Numbered from the stretch's first letter, positions 33,149 through 45,791 are shown. The stretch: 64,000 bases of DNA from Cylindrobasidium torrendii FP15055 ss-10 (GCA_000934385.1 KN880432.1:310001-374000), one strand, 5' to 3'. Translations and numbers: made by a program. Notes: generated from the sequence alone by a model not told the origin.

Positions 33149-36100
33149 CTACGCCGTTACCTCTTTCTCTATCTGGGCAAGCACTGTTGAATCTGCAGTG
33201 GCCAAGAACTGCGCGCGGAACGTATCCGAACCATAGATCATCTCCGCCTCCCGTAGTTTCTGGCCTACGAAAAGCGAGAGCTTGACTGTACGCACGGGAT
33301 CATTGTCCCACAGCTATATGAAGGTGTGGTCAGTGAAAGTAGTGAGCACGCAACAGAAGGAATGCACCAATTTACGCCTGGCATATTCCGGCGACCCCTC
33401 TTCTGCCGTTCGGTATATCTCGTGGGGTGGGTCCTCGACCTCCCAATTGCGCTTGAGATGCGACTCCTCGTCAAGACTATCCACGTCCGTATCAGCACCG
33501 GGCCCGTCCATAGTAAAATGAGAAGCGATAACATACTCAACGCCTGGAGAGACTAGAGACTCCTTGATCTCCCCAAAGACATCCAGCCACATATTGAACC
33601 AGTCCGATTTTAGGCGCTCCAGAACCTCCTGTTTCCCACTGCCCACCAAACTCGCGATTCCCATTGCACACAGCTTGCGGTGCCGCGGCTCGGCCATTGC
33701 GTCAAACTATTGCACATCAGCGCTCTGAAATCCAGCGAGGCAAGGGGAATCACTTTATCCCACCACGCATCCAACAGCCTGTCCCACAGTTTTGCCTCTG
33801 GCATGCTCAATTTGGGCGCCGTATGTGTCATGAGCTGCAGGAACATGCTGGTATCCACCAGCGCAATACGCGAAAAAATGTAAACGTGCTCAGCAAGCAC
33901 ATACGAAACAATCTGTAACACGCATCAGCAAGAAAGCTCACAAATCGAAGTTTGACATACTTCGCTGTCTAGCAATGCATTTACAAGATACGCAAAGAGA
34001 CCAGAGGTGTGCAAAACTTCTCCCCACAGGCTCGATGGGGTGGTTGCCACAATAGTGTGGATGCTCAGCAGCAAGTCCTTTCTCTGGGCAGTTATTGCCA
34101 CCATCTTGAACGGCTTCACGTACGCCTGGAACAGCTGCAGCCCGCATACCTAGGACAGTAGTAATTTCTCTACGGTTGTGAGCGCGGGAAGAAGGTAAGC
34201 TCACCTGCAGGATCTGCGTCCCCGCGAGTAGAATATACGCCTCGACTATATCGTTGACCTGACACAACACATCCAGATTATCTTCGAGCATCGCCAAAGC
34301 CTCGGGGACAAGGTCCAGATAGATTTGTACAGACTCGTTGTCTGGACAGTTCTGTAATGCAGCCTTCCACAAAGCAAGGCCATCTTCGTCGAGCTCCATT
34401 TTCTTCTGCAGCGCGTTGCGAATCATGGGTACGATGATGTGGCTGAGCTTTGGGGATGCACCTTTAGTTGCCTATGCCCGCCAGTAGTAAGTACCAGTGT
34501 GGGATTGGAGCATCGATGAACGCACATTCACAAGCCCGGCTACTGTGTGCAGCAGTGTCGCCTTGAGGAGAATTTCATCACCGGCATCCGTCCCTGAGAA
34601 AGGCGTCGGGTCAGAGAATGCTCATGCCTTCAGTATTGGACTCACATATTTCCGGTAGTGGCTGGGCAATCGTGTCCACCAAGGGTATAATTCTCTCTCC
34701 TGCAATAACAATAACCACATTGAGCGACTCAGATACCCGCCTCTTGTTCTCTAGGGTGTCCGTCTCGATGATCAACCGCATAAGCTCAACAACAGTCAAT
34801 GGCAGGTATTGTTCGAATGCGTTCATATCGAAGTTGGTTGTCTAAGCATTGTCAGCTCCAGGAGATGTGGAACAAGCGGACAAGATAGCCTGGGATTGAG
34901 ACGTACATCGACACATTCCCGGAGCGCCATGCCCGCCGTAAGGCGCACGACCGTATCTGTACCGGGCCCGCGATTGCTGAGAAGGTGCACCAACGTTTGC
35001 CAGCACACAGGCACATTCGGATTCTTGGCTACTTGCGTCCATTTGCCGATGAGCCAGGCTATACGGCGTTTGATGATAGGATAACTGATGGATAATGTCA
35101 ATCAATAAGTTGGCGAAGGGAAATGACGAGACGCACTCCGCGTTTGTGCTTTGTGCCTCAGCGACCAAAGTTTGAGACGTCCATTGCTCAAATGGAATGA
35201 AATCTTGCAGATGATGTGCGCAGCGTCCAATAGCACAGTACATGGCCTCTTTCTGGAGAATGGTAGATAGATCTGTTGCTTGCTGGCCTGAAAAGCATGC
35301 TCAAGACACGACGAGATGGGTGTCGATGCAAGGAACATACCTGCCAGTTCGTTGAACATGCTTTGCAGGAGAGGGACGACAAACTCAGAAAAACGATTGC
35401 AGATGTGCATGAGAAGTCTCTCTGCACAAGCCTGTATAGTATAAAAAGGTTGTTCAATGAAGGAACACGGCGTTGCTTACGCGGACTTCGTACTCCCACT
35501 GGTCACTTTCTTTCTCTTCGTTGGTTACCCACTCTTCAGGGTCCGCCGTCCATGCCTGTAGGTCGGCCCCCTTGAGAGGGAGAAGGCGCACGATGAGAAC
35601 CTGGATTGCCTCTTGCACAAAGGTTTGGGACAACGCTACAAAAGATGTCAGGATGATCCTCGCGGTCAATATGGTGCACTTACTGTTTGCATTTGGTGTG
35701 CCATTTTTCTTCGTCACCGTCCATTGACCCAGATTTTCCTTGAATAGAACCATGCCTTGTACGAGGATACGCACGGGGTACAGGACGAAAGGGGAGTCTA
35801 GGCGGAGGTAAGAGAGAAGCAAGAGGAAAGGTAGCAAACATACCTGCGACTGTATCTGCCGGTGCTGATGTTGCAGAGACAACGTGCTCCCAGTAGAAAA
35901 TGACTAGCTCGGCACATCCAGGTAGCTCAACAAACCGCGTTTGTGACAATCGCGACAAATGTCTGAAGAACTTGCCAATGTGTCGGATGTGCTTTGTGAG
36001 GACCTCAATAAACGCGCGGGATTGCGGGTTCTCTGGCGCCCCAGTGGATATGATCTGCATGCGGAGCTGGAGGAGGGCGCGGACTTGGCTGGCTGAGCTG

Positions 36101-37139
36101 GTGAAGAAAAGATAGAACTAAGAAACAGTCAGAGGCGTTGTCGAAGAGTAGAGACAGACGCACCCATTCCTGTTTGGCTTGGAAAGCCTCCATACCGGTC
36201 TTGTCACTGCGTTGCCATAGCCAAACAGCTATGCGAGCAACGATCTTGTATACCTGATGAGCCAAAGCGACATCGTGGAAAGATTTGGTTGAACTGCCAT
36301 CGACAGAGGTGAAGGTTGAGGATATGGTTGCATAGTAGCCATACAGAACACCGTGAAGTTGATCAACAAGCTTTTGAATGGAATTAATGAGGATGCAAGC
36401 GTTGGAACTGACACGCACTGCAGCCATGGTTTTGACACCAGTAAGCATCTTATACGCGGCGAATTCGCGCACGACACCGCCAAGGAGTTGGAGGCTACGC
36501 TGAAGACGGAGTGTACAAAGCGGATCTTCTGACTGCGAGCTGTACCGTTGCTGCAAGTTCGTGTCGATGATTGAAAGCAGACTAGTGGTGAGGTCTGGCC
36601 TGGGGCAAGTTTGAGTGGTGATGAGAAAGAATATGTGGGTTATTACCAGTGCTGGGGGAAGTCATTGCGTGCAATTCTGGCTACTATTACTTGGTTGCAA
36701 TCCGCGATCTGGGACAATGTTAGTGAGGTTTGGTCAGACGGCATGTAGAGTGCGCACCGTCTGGTCGGGTTCTTCGATGAAACCTAGGCATCTAGCACGT
36801 ACAGCAGCTTTATGCTCCTCGTTTTGTAGCCTGAATGCACCCATGAGAGTAATGATTTGGGTATGCACATGTTGCGCACCGTCGATTTCGCCAACTGTTC
36901 AGTGCGGTATTCTTGAACTGGATGATCGCTTGTTGGCGGACTGGAAGGGGGACGGAGCGTTCTGCAGCAATGGATTGCAGTGCATCGAACGCCCCAAAGT
37001 GACCCAGTAGCTCCTTCAGACGGTCGCCAGACTGCCGGATGGCTTGCGGGTCTTGCGATGTGGCGGCGACGAGGGTTTGGTACAATTCCTGGGCATCAAT
37101 CGCCTGTAGAGATGGCCCGGGCGCCATTCCGGTATGCAT
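33149..37139 (-). CDS. KAP120: Importin-11/Kap120-type karyopherin beta
   Basis: This large nuclear transport receptor carries cargo through the pore in a RanGTP-dependent way. The N-terminal importin-beta domain reads LYQTLVAATSQDPQAIRQSG, then PLPVRQQAIIQFKNTALNSW. About a dozen exons of HEAT-repeat sequence follow (KVLTKHIRHIGKFFR, YFDLV-like helices, AYILLAGTQIL, VVELMRLIIETDTLENKRR). The C-terminal part has HRKLCAMGIASLV and the acidic GPGADTDVDSLDEESH, typical of importin-11. The last exon reads LWDNDPVRTVKLSLFVGQKL and ends at TAG (33149-33151). The length is about 1000 residues, as in Kap120. Two ATGs are possible at the start (37139 and 37127). It is divergent from the SLX4-like gene 164 bases away. 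Confidence 0.88.
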
Positions 37140-37303
37140 GATGACGGATCGAAGTGAATAGTGGTGGTCGTGGTCGTCGCGTAACCTCGCGTCGGGCCAG
37201 ATGAGCCCACGTGATCAGTTCAGCTCATCGCGTCACGTCCATGTCACTGGCGCGTCTTTTCTTTCAACCATCTCGACGGCCGCCCATTTTCAAACTCTTT
37301 GGC

Positions 37304-39744
37304 ATGGCTACCTCAGAAGTCGATATTGTGATTTCTGATTCCGAGCCCGAACGCGAATTTCATCGACAACGTCGGCGTGAAAAGCGACGCGCGCCGACAA
37401 AACCGTCAAGTGTCATCGACATCTCTGGTGCGTAACGCTTCCCTCTATCGTATCAAATCTCACATTCCACAGATGAGAGTATTATTGAGATGGAGTCGGA
37501 CATGGTCAATCCAAATCCCCCAGCCTCCTCTCCGTCGGCAATGCGTCGCCGTCTTTCAGCTGCTCATCGCGAGAACGACGCTCCCAGTCTGGACGAACCA
37601 TTTACATCTGGTCCTATCCGACCAAATTCGAGTGTCAAAAAGCGGACACCTACACACTCCAAGTTCTTCCCTCTATCAGCTGGGGGAAACTGCAAGTCGC
37701 CAGCGTCCGGCGCACCGTCGTCGTCGCGTCGAAAACATAGTTCCCCTTTGAGCAAGCCACCAAGCCCTACTTCTATCTCTGCGCCTCGTCCTCAACTGGC
37801 TCGCGGAATGACTACGGATGCCGCTCCTTCAGCTGAACAACGACGGCCCGTCCCTGCATATCTCGTAGACGACTCAGCTATCTTCAGAGAGGAATCTTCC
37901 GCTGATTTGAGTCTCTATAATCCATTCGGCTACCAATCACCTCAGTCACGTCGAGACGATTCGTCGATGTATGACTCTGACTCTGTCGAGTCTCATGCCC
38001 GCCCTTCTTCACGCAAGACACAGATCACGCCCAGTGGCTCAGGGCCGGAAAATCGCCCCGGCGCATCGGTCGAGAAGATACCCACATCAGAGCTGTCGGA
38101 CGACGAAGACATCGGGGGTTTGAACATCGGGAAATTTGCTTTCAAGGGTTCCTCGCGAACACCGTCAGTTGCTCGATCTGTTCGGGAACCTTCAGCCCAG
38201 CCAACGAAAGCCAGGAAGACCGCTTCATTACCGTCCAAGGAACGTTTTGCTTCTGAGTTCGACGATGTTCAACTCAACAGACTCCTGAAATGTGTTTGTT
38301 GTAATCTCACATGGACGTCTCGCAAGTCTATCGCGCAGAAACTCGTCCATCTGCGTTCGTGCGCCAAAAAGCACGCCTTCTCAGACGAGACCGTTCGCTT
38401 GCGCGTGCGACAATATCTGGCGACTGCCCCGGAGCTAGTACCAAACCCTAAGGCGCTGAAGGATGCCCAGCCGAAACAGCCAACGACTTACTTTGAGGAG
38501 GTCGTCAAAGACATAGAACCCAAAAAACGACAACGTCGTGCGCCAGTTTCCACGCAAGTCATCTCGCCGTCAGCTGCGAGGCATGGGATTATGAAGCGCG
38601 CGGAAAGTATTCTTGCTCAGACAGCAATAGAACCTCAGACGCATGTGCCATCCAACTTGGACGAAAATGACGATGGCGAAGAGGAGTTACCTCACACGCA
38701 AGCCTTTCGCCAATCCAAGTTCGGTACTGCCCTGGGTCTTATAGACATGGGCGAATCGGACGAAGAGCCCGCTATGCCTGCCACTCAGGCATTTAGACCG
38801 TCGAAGTTTGGTACGAGGTTACACGAACCAGATGATCAAGGGAGTGCAAAATCGCAAGTCCGTCTGTTCGTGCATTGCGTGAAAGCACAGCTGATAACAC
38901 ACAGTACAGCTCAAGAGAAGACTCGCCGATACGTCTTTTGTCGATGAGCCCGTGCGGTGGCTCTCCCCACCTTGCCCTTCCGCTGAATGAAAGCAGAACC
39001 CAGGATGTAAACGTGTACGAATATAATGCAGACAATGTGGAAATATATGGATATGAGGTGGATGAGTACGGATACGTGGACGAGTACGATGTGGATGGAG
39101 CAGTCATGCACTTTGAGCCCGAGGCGGGCCCATCGAGACTGCAGCACAACGGGACACTTGTGGTCCAGCCGACGGCGATATCAGGACGGTATGAAGAGGC
39201 GGAAGAGGCGGAAGAGGCGGAAGAGAGTGACGGGCTTGGGGCAGATCCTGATGTTGAGATGCATCTCAAATCCAAGAAAGGCAAGGGCAAAGCAAAGGCA
39301 GAAGCTAGTCCAAAGCGAGCGAAGGATGCAGAGGCAAAGAGGAAACCTGGGCGGCCCAAGAAAGACGCGGTAGAGAAGCTAAAACCGAAGAAGTGGACTG
39401 AGGAAGAATTTGATGCGGATTGGGAAGCTGCTGTGAGGGCCAGGATAGTTGCTGACGAGGACTTGCATTTGAAAGTTTTGCGCTACGAGGTAAGCCGTCG
39501 GTTTACAACCGTGTTCGTTAGCCATTGACAATGTCTGCCAAGCCCACTCATTTTGATGTCTTTCTCAAGCTCGCGATGGCGGGCTCTGAGGAACGTCCGG
39601 TGACGGGGCTGCTGAAACTGCAAGTCCGGGACTTCCTGGATAGACAGGTCAGTTTGGAATCCCATTTGCGATCGTAGCTATCTCTGAATGTTACAATAAC
39701 AGGCTATCTCTTTCTTTGGCGGTGACGGGGCGTGGAAACGTTAA
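37304..39744 (+). CDS. SLX4: SLX4-like structure-specific endonuclease subunit
   Basis: SLX4 is the scaffold that activates the SLX1 nuclease to cut branched DNA in repair. The N-terminal three quarters are disordered and Ser/Pro-rich, with IVISDSEPE and VIDISDESIIEME (SUMO-interacting-like acid/hydrophobic patches). A small CxxC segment reads LLKCVCCNLTWTSRKSIAQK. Two copies of TQAFRxSKFGT occur. An AT-hook-like KRKPGRPKK follows in the C-terminal part, then the conserved tail: WTEEEFDADWEAAVRARI, HFDVFLKLAMAG, LLKLQVRDFLDRQAISFFG, the helix that binds SLX1. The end is at 39744. Introns are 46-60 nt; the one near 38860-38900 is modelled with acceptor cacacag. The start at 37304 is preferred, though an in-frame ATG at 37241 is possible. 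Length is about 745 residues. Confidence 0.75.
39193..39219 (+). repeat. Coding microrepeat in SLX4-like gene
   Basis: Three exact copies of the 9-mer gaagaggcg, followed by a partial fourth, encode Glu-Glu-Ala repeats. It is a candidate for length variation between strains. Confidence 0.8.
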
Positions 39745-39918
39745 CATAGTCTACTACATATTACCACATAATCTTATACGTATCTATTGTCTATACCATT
39801 TGATCTTAACTCTCTTCCGTCGGCAATTTTGAATCGGGGAGATTTGTGCAGCTTTTAAGCAACAGCAACATCATGCATAGAATTGATCGCCGTGATCGAA
39901 TCCTGATCACGACTTATC

Positions 39919-41655
39919 ATGCCAGCTGTGCGAAGAAGGCTTTCGCCCATCTTTTCCTTCCTCCGCCATCACCGAACAATGTCCACACGGACGTACCGAG
40001 ACGCGGTTGACTGCCTGAATACCTTGCAGTCCAACGCGTCTGCCCTTGCTGCCGGGAAACGATTGAGCGATGTTGCCATCCCAGAAATGTTAGCATACCT
40101 TGAGCGAACGGGGTACAAGGTGCGCGGAAAAGCATGAATGCATGGCTCAACTAAATTTCGACCAGCCGGAAGATCTGAATCGGTTGAACGTCCTCCACAT
40201 TACTGGCACCAAGGGCAAAGGATCGACGAGCGCTTTCACAAGTAGTATTCTCACAAAGATACGGCCAGACTGGAAAGTCGGTGCGTACAAAATTGACCCT
40301 CGTCCCCGCGCATTGAACTCTTCCATAGGACTGTATACTTCCCCGCACCTTGTCGCTGTGCGTGAACGCATACGAGTGAACGGCAAACCGCTGTCAGAAG
40401 AGCAGTTCACAAAGTACTTTTTCGAGTTATGGGACCGCTTGGAACACAACCCTCGCCGAAAGGAAGACTGCATGCCCGATAAGCCAGGCTACTTCCGGTT
40501 CATCACTCTTCTCGCCTTCCATGCCTTCCTCGATCTCAAGGTAGACGCAACCGTGCTCGAAGTTGGGGTTGGCGGCGCGTATGATAGCACAAACATCGTC
40601 CCCAAGCCACGCGTGACAGGAATCACCGCGCTTGGCATCGACCATGTCACTGTACTAGGGAAAACATTATCGGATATTGCATGGCAGAAGAGCGGCATAT
40701 TCAAGGTCAGTTTACCGCGACCAACATTGCCCGTCATCCTAACATTGCACAGAAAGGTGTACCGGCGTTGTCTGTAGATCAACCTGAAGAAGGCATGGTC
40801 GTCCTCGAGAAGCGCGCGGAAGAGCTTGGTGCATCCAGATTCACGGTCACTCCCTTGCTCTCTGGACTCCGTGATACGAAGCTCGGGCTTGCTGGCGAAC
40901 ATCAAATACAGAATGCTAACCTTGCCGTGCATCTTGCACAAACGTTCCTTGACTCACACGCTACGGTCGAACTAACGCCCATCATTGCTGCGGGTCTTGC
41001 GGAAACGAAGTGGCCTGGGCGGTGCCAAACGGTAGTCGAACCGACATCATCCAAACTCACTTGGTATCTCGATGGCGCTCATACTGTGGAAAGCCTCGAC
41101 TGCTGTATGCAATGGCATGCAACGCCCGCTGCGGGCCTTGCTTTATCATCTACCCGCGCCGAACATCGTCGAGTCCTCGTCTTCAACTGTACCATGGGAC
41201 GTAGCGGCCCTTCATTCCTCAAGACTATGCTCACGCGCACCGAGTCACAATTGAAACTCGTAGGCTCTGAAGAAAACGCGGATACATATTTCGACGATGT
41301 CATCTTCTGTACAAATGTGACTTATGCTGATGGAGCATTCAAGGGAGGTGGGCTCCGTTCATCTACGTTTCTGTATGGCATACTCAATTGGCGCATAGAC
41401 TTGACAGCTGTAGCTATACCTCAAAGCGAGCTCACGGAACTGACGGTGCAACACCAGCTCGAACAAGCGTGGAAGGAGCTCGTCCCCTCTTTTCCATCGG
41501 AAAGCATCCATGTCGTTCCCTCTATCGAGCATGCTGTCAACATTGTTCGTCGTATCTCGGAGAGTGCACCCTCAACGGGAGTCTTAGTCTGCGGCAGTCT
41601 TCACCTCGTCGGTGGGGTTATCGAGGTTGCAGGGCTGGCTGATGTTGCCTTGTGA
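39919..41655 (+). CDS. MET7: Folylpolyglutamate synthase
   Basis: This ligase adds glutamates to tetrahydrofolate, keeping folates in the cell and mitochondrion. The first ATG (39919) gives a basic, hydroxyl-poor leader MPAVRRRLSPIFSFLRHHR that looks like a mitochondrial signal. A second ATG in frame at 39979 (MSTRTYRDAV) would give the cytosolic form. Spliced exons read YKPEDLNRLNVLHITGTKGKGS (the P-loop), SIGLYTSPHLVAVRERIRVNG, ATVLEVGVGGAYDSTN, GIDHVTVLGKTLSDIAWQK, and the C-domain KWPGRCQTV with WYLDGAHTVESL. Introns of about 48 nt fall after YK and IFK. The length of about 546 residues fits eukaryotic FPGS. Confidence 0.95.
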
Positions 41656-42178
41656 ATTGAGGTGGTGTTTTGCTTAATTTACTGCGTTATAATTATGAAT
41701 AGATGCGTTCAACTAGCTATGTAAAGTATTTGGAGGCTTCAACGCCTTGCTCTGTCTAGAATTTGAAGAGCCCGAATCTCGGACGCCCAGTGTGCGGTAG
41801 AGGATCAGTCACTCATGCAATAAGTCTGTCAATAGGCATAACGTCGTGGGTTAGGTGGTGTACCATGGACTACTCCCCAGAAATCACCGGGTAGCCTCGT
41901 GCTACCAACTTGGATGCTTCTCCCAATATTGATTTCAGCTTCTCTAGTAAGACGACAAGCTTTATCTGGACACGATTTGTTGAGCATGCTGTCAGAGCCT
42001 GTATTCATGATTCAATGAGCTCAACTCCAGTTGTGATAATGTGAGGGAAGCCCTGTGAACGCCGTTGGCCAGCAGATCGCGCGTAGATTGCGCGATGCCG
42101 ATAAGTATCGATGTGTACCTGTTGGATATTTCGACGTGAGTATATGGGTCAAAGACACCTCTCTAACGTACTATCACC
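41656..42178. other. Intergenic, no gene seen
   Basis: This is the 3' flank of FPGS and the promoter of the dehydratase. Frames are short and motif-free. Confidence 0.4.
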
Positions 42179-43255
42179 ATGGCCGACCTTTCGACATGCC
42201 CTCCCCTCACTCGCGAGTCAGTCGAAGCGGCGTACACCCTCGTCAAACCCTTCGTGCATCGAACACCCGTTCTTACATCACAAACGCTAGACACCATAGC
42301 ATCGACGCCGCAGACAAATGGCGCGGCAAAACCATCCATTCATCTCTTCTTCAAATGCGAGAATCAGCAGAAAATTGGAGCATTCAAAGCTCGTGGCGCG
42401 TTCCACGCCATCCAACGACTTTTCTCTGAAGTAGGAAAGGAAGAAGTGCAGCGCCGAGGTGTAATCACGCATTCCTCAGGAAACCATGCTCAGGCTCTGG
42501 CATTTGCAGCGAAGACGTTCGGCGTACCAGCTCACATTGTCATGCCATCTATTTCGACACCGTCCAAGGTTGAGGGGACGAAATCTCACGGCGCAAACGT
42601 CGTCTTCTCAGGCTCTACCAGCCAAGAAAGAGAGGTGGTCGCCGCGGCGGTCATCAAAGAGACTAACGCTATCTTCGTACCGCCGTACAACCACCCTGAT
42701 ATCCTTCTCGGGCAGGGAACTGCATCTCTCGAATTCGAGACGCAGGTTGCTGAAACGGCGAACGCAACGCTGGACGCTGTGCTCACGCCGCTTGGGGGAG
42801 GTGGACTGCTGTCGGGAACTGCTACATTCTTTGCACCCACCTCTACTCGTGTCTTTGGTACAGAGCCCTCTTTCCAAGGTGGAGACGATGGGCGGCGAGG
42901 GCTTGAGCAAGGGCAGAGGATCGAGTCCGTTGAGACGTTGACAATCGCAGATGGCCTGCGAACGCCGGTTGGACCCATACCTTGGGAAATCATTGCAGAC
43001 AAAAAGAAGGTTGCGGGTTTGTATAGTGTCACAGAAGATGAGATCAAAGCCGCCATGAAACTTGTGCTCGAGAGGATGAAGGTGGTCATTGAACCATCGT
43101 CTGCAGTGCCATTGGCCGTCGTCTTATACAACGAGGATTTTAGGAGGCTAGTTGAAGAGGAGCAGAAAGGTCAGACTTGGAATATCGGCATCATCTTCAG
43201 TGGTGGCAACACGACAATGGAGGCCATAGCCGAGCTCTTCAAAGCAGCATCATGA
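42179..43255 (+). CDS. PLP-dependent serine/threonine dehydratase or serine racemase
   Basis: This is a fold-type II PLP enzyme that deaminates or racemises serine, threonine or 3-hydroxyaspartate. A single exon encodes 358 residues. Motifs are FKCENQQKIGAFKARGA (the Lys in FKARGA carries PLP), THSSGNHAQALAFAA (SxGNHAQ, phosphate and substrate site), PLGGGGLLSG (PLP phosphate loop) and IIFSGGNTT near the end. There is no C-terminal ACT regulatory domain, so it resembles serine racemase and yeast Sry1 more than biosynthetic threonine deaminase. It has no intron, unlike most neighbours. It converges with the acyl-CoA synthetase gene, with only 83 bases between stops. Confidence 0.93.
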   Translation: MADLSTCPPLTRESVEAAYTLVKPFVHRTPVLTSQTLDTIASTPQTNGAAKPSIHLFFKCENQQKIGAFKARGAFHAIQRLFSEVGKEEVQRRGVITHSSGNHAQALAFAAKTFGVPAHIVMPSISTPSKVEGTKSHGANVVFSGSTSQEREVVAAAVIKETNAIFVPPYNHPDILLGQGTASLEFETQVAETANATLDAVLTPLGGGGLLSGTATFFAPTSTRVFGTEPSFQGGDDGRRGLEQGQRIESVETLTIADGLRTPVGPIPWEIIADKKKVAGLYSVTEDEIKAAMKLVLERMKVVIEPSSAVPLAVVLYNEDFRRLVEEEQKGQTWNIGIIFSGGNTTMEAIAELFKAAS

Positions 43256-43338
43256 TAGCACACAATTGTCTATTTCATTTCTTGCCAATCTAACACCATT
43301 GAACAAATGCTCCGGCTTGTATAGTCTGTCGAGCTGGG

Positions 43339-45326
43339 TTATAGCTTTGCTTGTCTTGTCTCTAATGTTCTTGAATTCTCGTAGCGCTCAACAAGCTCTC
43401 TACGCAGCGTCTTGCCCGTCGGATTCTTGGGTATCTTGACAATGCGTTAGTTCCCTTTGTGCATGTACGGAGAGGCCTCAATTGCATACCTCGTCAACAA
43501 TCTCAATACCGCCCCGCAACCACTTGTACTTGCTAAGCTGCGCCTCCGCCCACTTCAACAATGTCTTGACCACTTTAGCATTGTCGCCCTTTTCGAGCAG
43601 GCGGCGGCCATCGGGAGAAAGAACCACCCATGCACGAGGGACACGCTCGTCTTGCGTGCGACCGCCGCTCACACCAGCAACGGCAACATCACTCACGAGT
43701 CTCTCCGGATGCGCCAGCAGGACATTCTCCAGCTCTAAAGGCGATACCTGTATTCCAGAAACCTTGAGTGTGTCCTTAGCACGGTCCGCAAAGCTGTATG
43801 ACCGTCAGCATTAGGCAGCCAATCATCTGAAAAGTACACACAAGAAATTGCCAGCATCGTCTGTGTAAAATTTGTCTCCCGTTCGCAACCACCCGTCCAC
43901 GAAAGTCTCGCGATTCGCTTTCTCTACTTCTGGTGTGGTGCCAAAGTACCCACGGGAGACATTCCAGCTACGCAAGTAGAGCTCCCCTACTTCACCAGTG
44001 CGTACCGGCTGGCCGTCTTCGCCCACAAGCCTTGCGGACATTCCTGGTAAGAGGACACCACAGGAGCCAGGAATAGGCTTCCAACCCCCAAGACAACCTG
44101 GTACGGGCTGTGTGATAGCGGCAATCGTTGCCTCGGACATGCCATACCCTACAGAAGGGTGTTTTTAATTGAAGGTGAAGAACTGGTGGAGGGGCGTACC
44201 TTCAGAAAGGCGCGCACCACTGGCCAAGCGCATGAAACGTTTGGCAAGGTCGGCTGGTAGATAGGCCGCGCCTGCTGACATCTGCTTCACATCCTTGAGG
44301 GCACGCTTGATTTCGTCCGGACGCGAATGCGTAACGAGCTGGGCGATGACTGAGGGTACGAAACTGATGTGTGTGACCCGGTGCGTTGTGATGGCGCGCA
44401 GCGACGCGGCGAGACTCCATTTCGCTTGGAATACAAACGTCTGTGGGGCGAGGAAGGAACGGAAACAGTACATATGCAAACCAAAGGTGTGGTGTATAGG
44501 TAGGAAGGCGAGGAAAATAGGCAGACCCTCTGGAGTGTCGTAGACCACAGGGGGCTCGACTGCAGCAGCTGCTTGAGCCATGACAACTACCTGCCCAAGG
44601 GAGTAAACTACATTTGCATGAGAGATTGCGATGGCTGGGCTGAGGTCAGCAAAGATGATCAACGGGTTGACTTCCAAGTACCTTTAGGTAGACCGCTTGT
44701 GCCGCTAGAGAATACAAGGTATGCGATATCATCCCTTGACGCCGGCACGACATCCACAGCAGGTGCATCTTTTGCAGCATCGAGTAGGTCTGTGATACTT
44801 GTTACACCATCAAGACGTCCGTTCATCGCATATCGTTGTACGTGCTTGGGCCAGTCAAAGCCCAGTTGTCGAGGTCCCGCGAACACTTTCTTGACGCCTG
44901 TCACCTTCAGGCAATGAGCCAATTCCAAAGGTTTAGAGTACGGCGCGATGAGTGCCACGGGGATATTGAGGGAGATAAAGGCATGTAGAAGCAAAGCAAA
45001 GTCCTGCGGTTTATCAGTGCTTCCTGGTAGGCAACTATCATCGGGCAAGTACGTACAATGCAGTTCTCGCTCATTAGGCCGACAACTTCCCCCCGCACAA
45101 ATCCAGCATACACGAGGGCTTTGCGAAGGCGATCAACTTCGCCGATAAACGCGCGAAATGTCAGACGGCGGCCAGTATTCAGGTCGATATAGAGTGTGTA
45201 GTCTTTGTCCCATGGCGGCTGCTTTTGGTCAGGCCGACTGAAGAATGCATGGTACGCATTGATATCTGGTGGTGGAGGCGGGGACGGCCAAGGGGATTCC
45301 AAGATGCCTGCTGCAACAGTGGTCAT
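43339..45326 (-). CDS. 4-coumarate-CoA ligase-like acyl-CoA synthetase
   Basis: This ANL-family enzyme activates a carboxylic acid with ATP and joins it to CoA; fungal members act on medium-chain, phenylpropanoid or other acids, often in peroxisomes. Domains in order: LYIDLNTGRRLTFRAF; the P-loop AYLVFSSGTSGLPK; FLPIHHTFGLHMYCF; YGMSEATIAAITQP (YGMTE motif); GEVGELYLRSWNVSRGYFG; DGWLRTGDKFYTDD; then DRAKDTLKVSGIQVSPLE (hinge) and the C-terminal catalytic PKNPTGKTLRREL. It ends in TRQAKL, an AKL tripeptide that resembles peroxisomal targeting signal 1. About eight exons and 580 residues are expected. The start at 45326 (MTTVAAGILE) is chosen because the longer frame lacks similarity. Confidence 0.92.
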
Positions 45327-45791
45327 AACGATAACGGCGGCTGGGAGGGAGGGATAAACAGGGGAAATGGAATGCGACGGAGAGTCCGCTTTTATTGGGG
45401 AAGAATGGTCTGGTGACAAGATGGGCAGGATTCCAATTCCCCGGATACAGATGCATATGGGGCAACGGTGATAGGCATTAATTCCTGAGAGAAGAGTACT
45501 ACATCGTTTGTTGTCCCACGCATGGTGCAGCAAGTTGTAGGTGGCGACGAAATGGCCCGTCTTTCAACGGGATACCTATGCATCTCAGCCGACAGTGTCG
45601 AGGGAGTATGCAGCGATCTGGGGCTCCGGGACGAGCGTGTGCCGGGCCGTGTCGGTTCTCGGATATGTGATCGACCGGGAAGTAAGAATGCCAATCTGTT
45701 ACGGTCAGTCACGCTCAGCCTCTGTCTGCGTCCATTCCACTGCAAGCAAGTAAGATTGCGAGACCGCGTCTACAGCCAGGTATGATAGCTG
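45327..45791. other. Intergenic, no gene seen
   Basis: This is the 5' flank of the acyl-CoA synthetase and the 3' flank of the PLP1-like gene. No supported coding sequence is seen. Confidence 0.4.
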
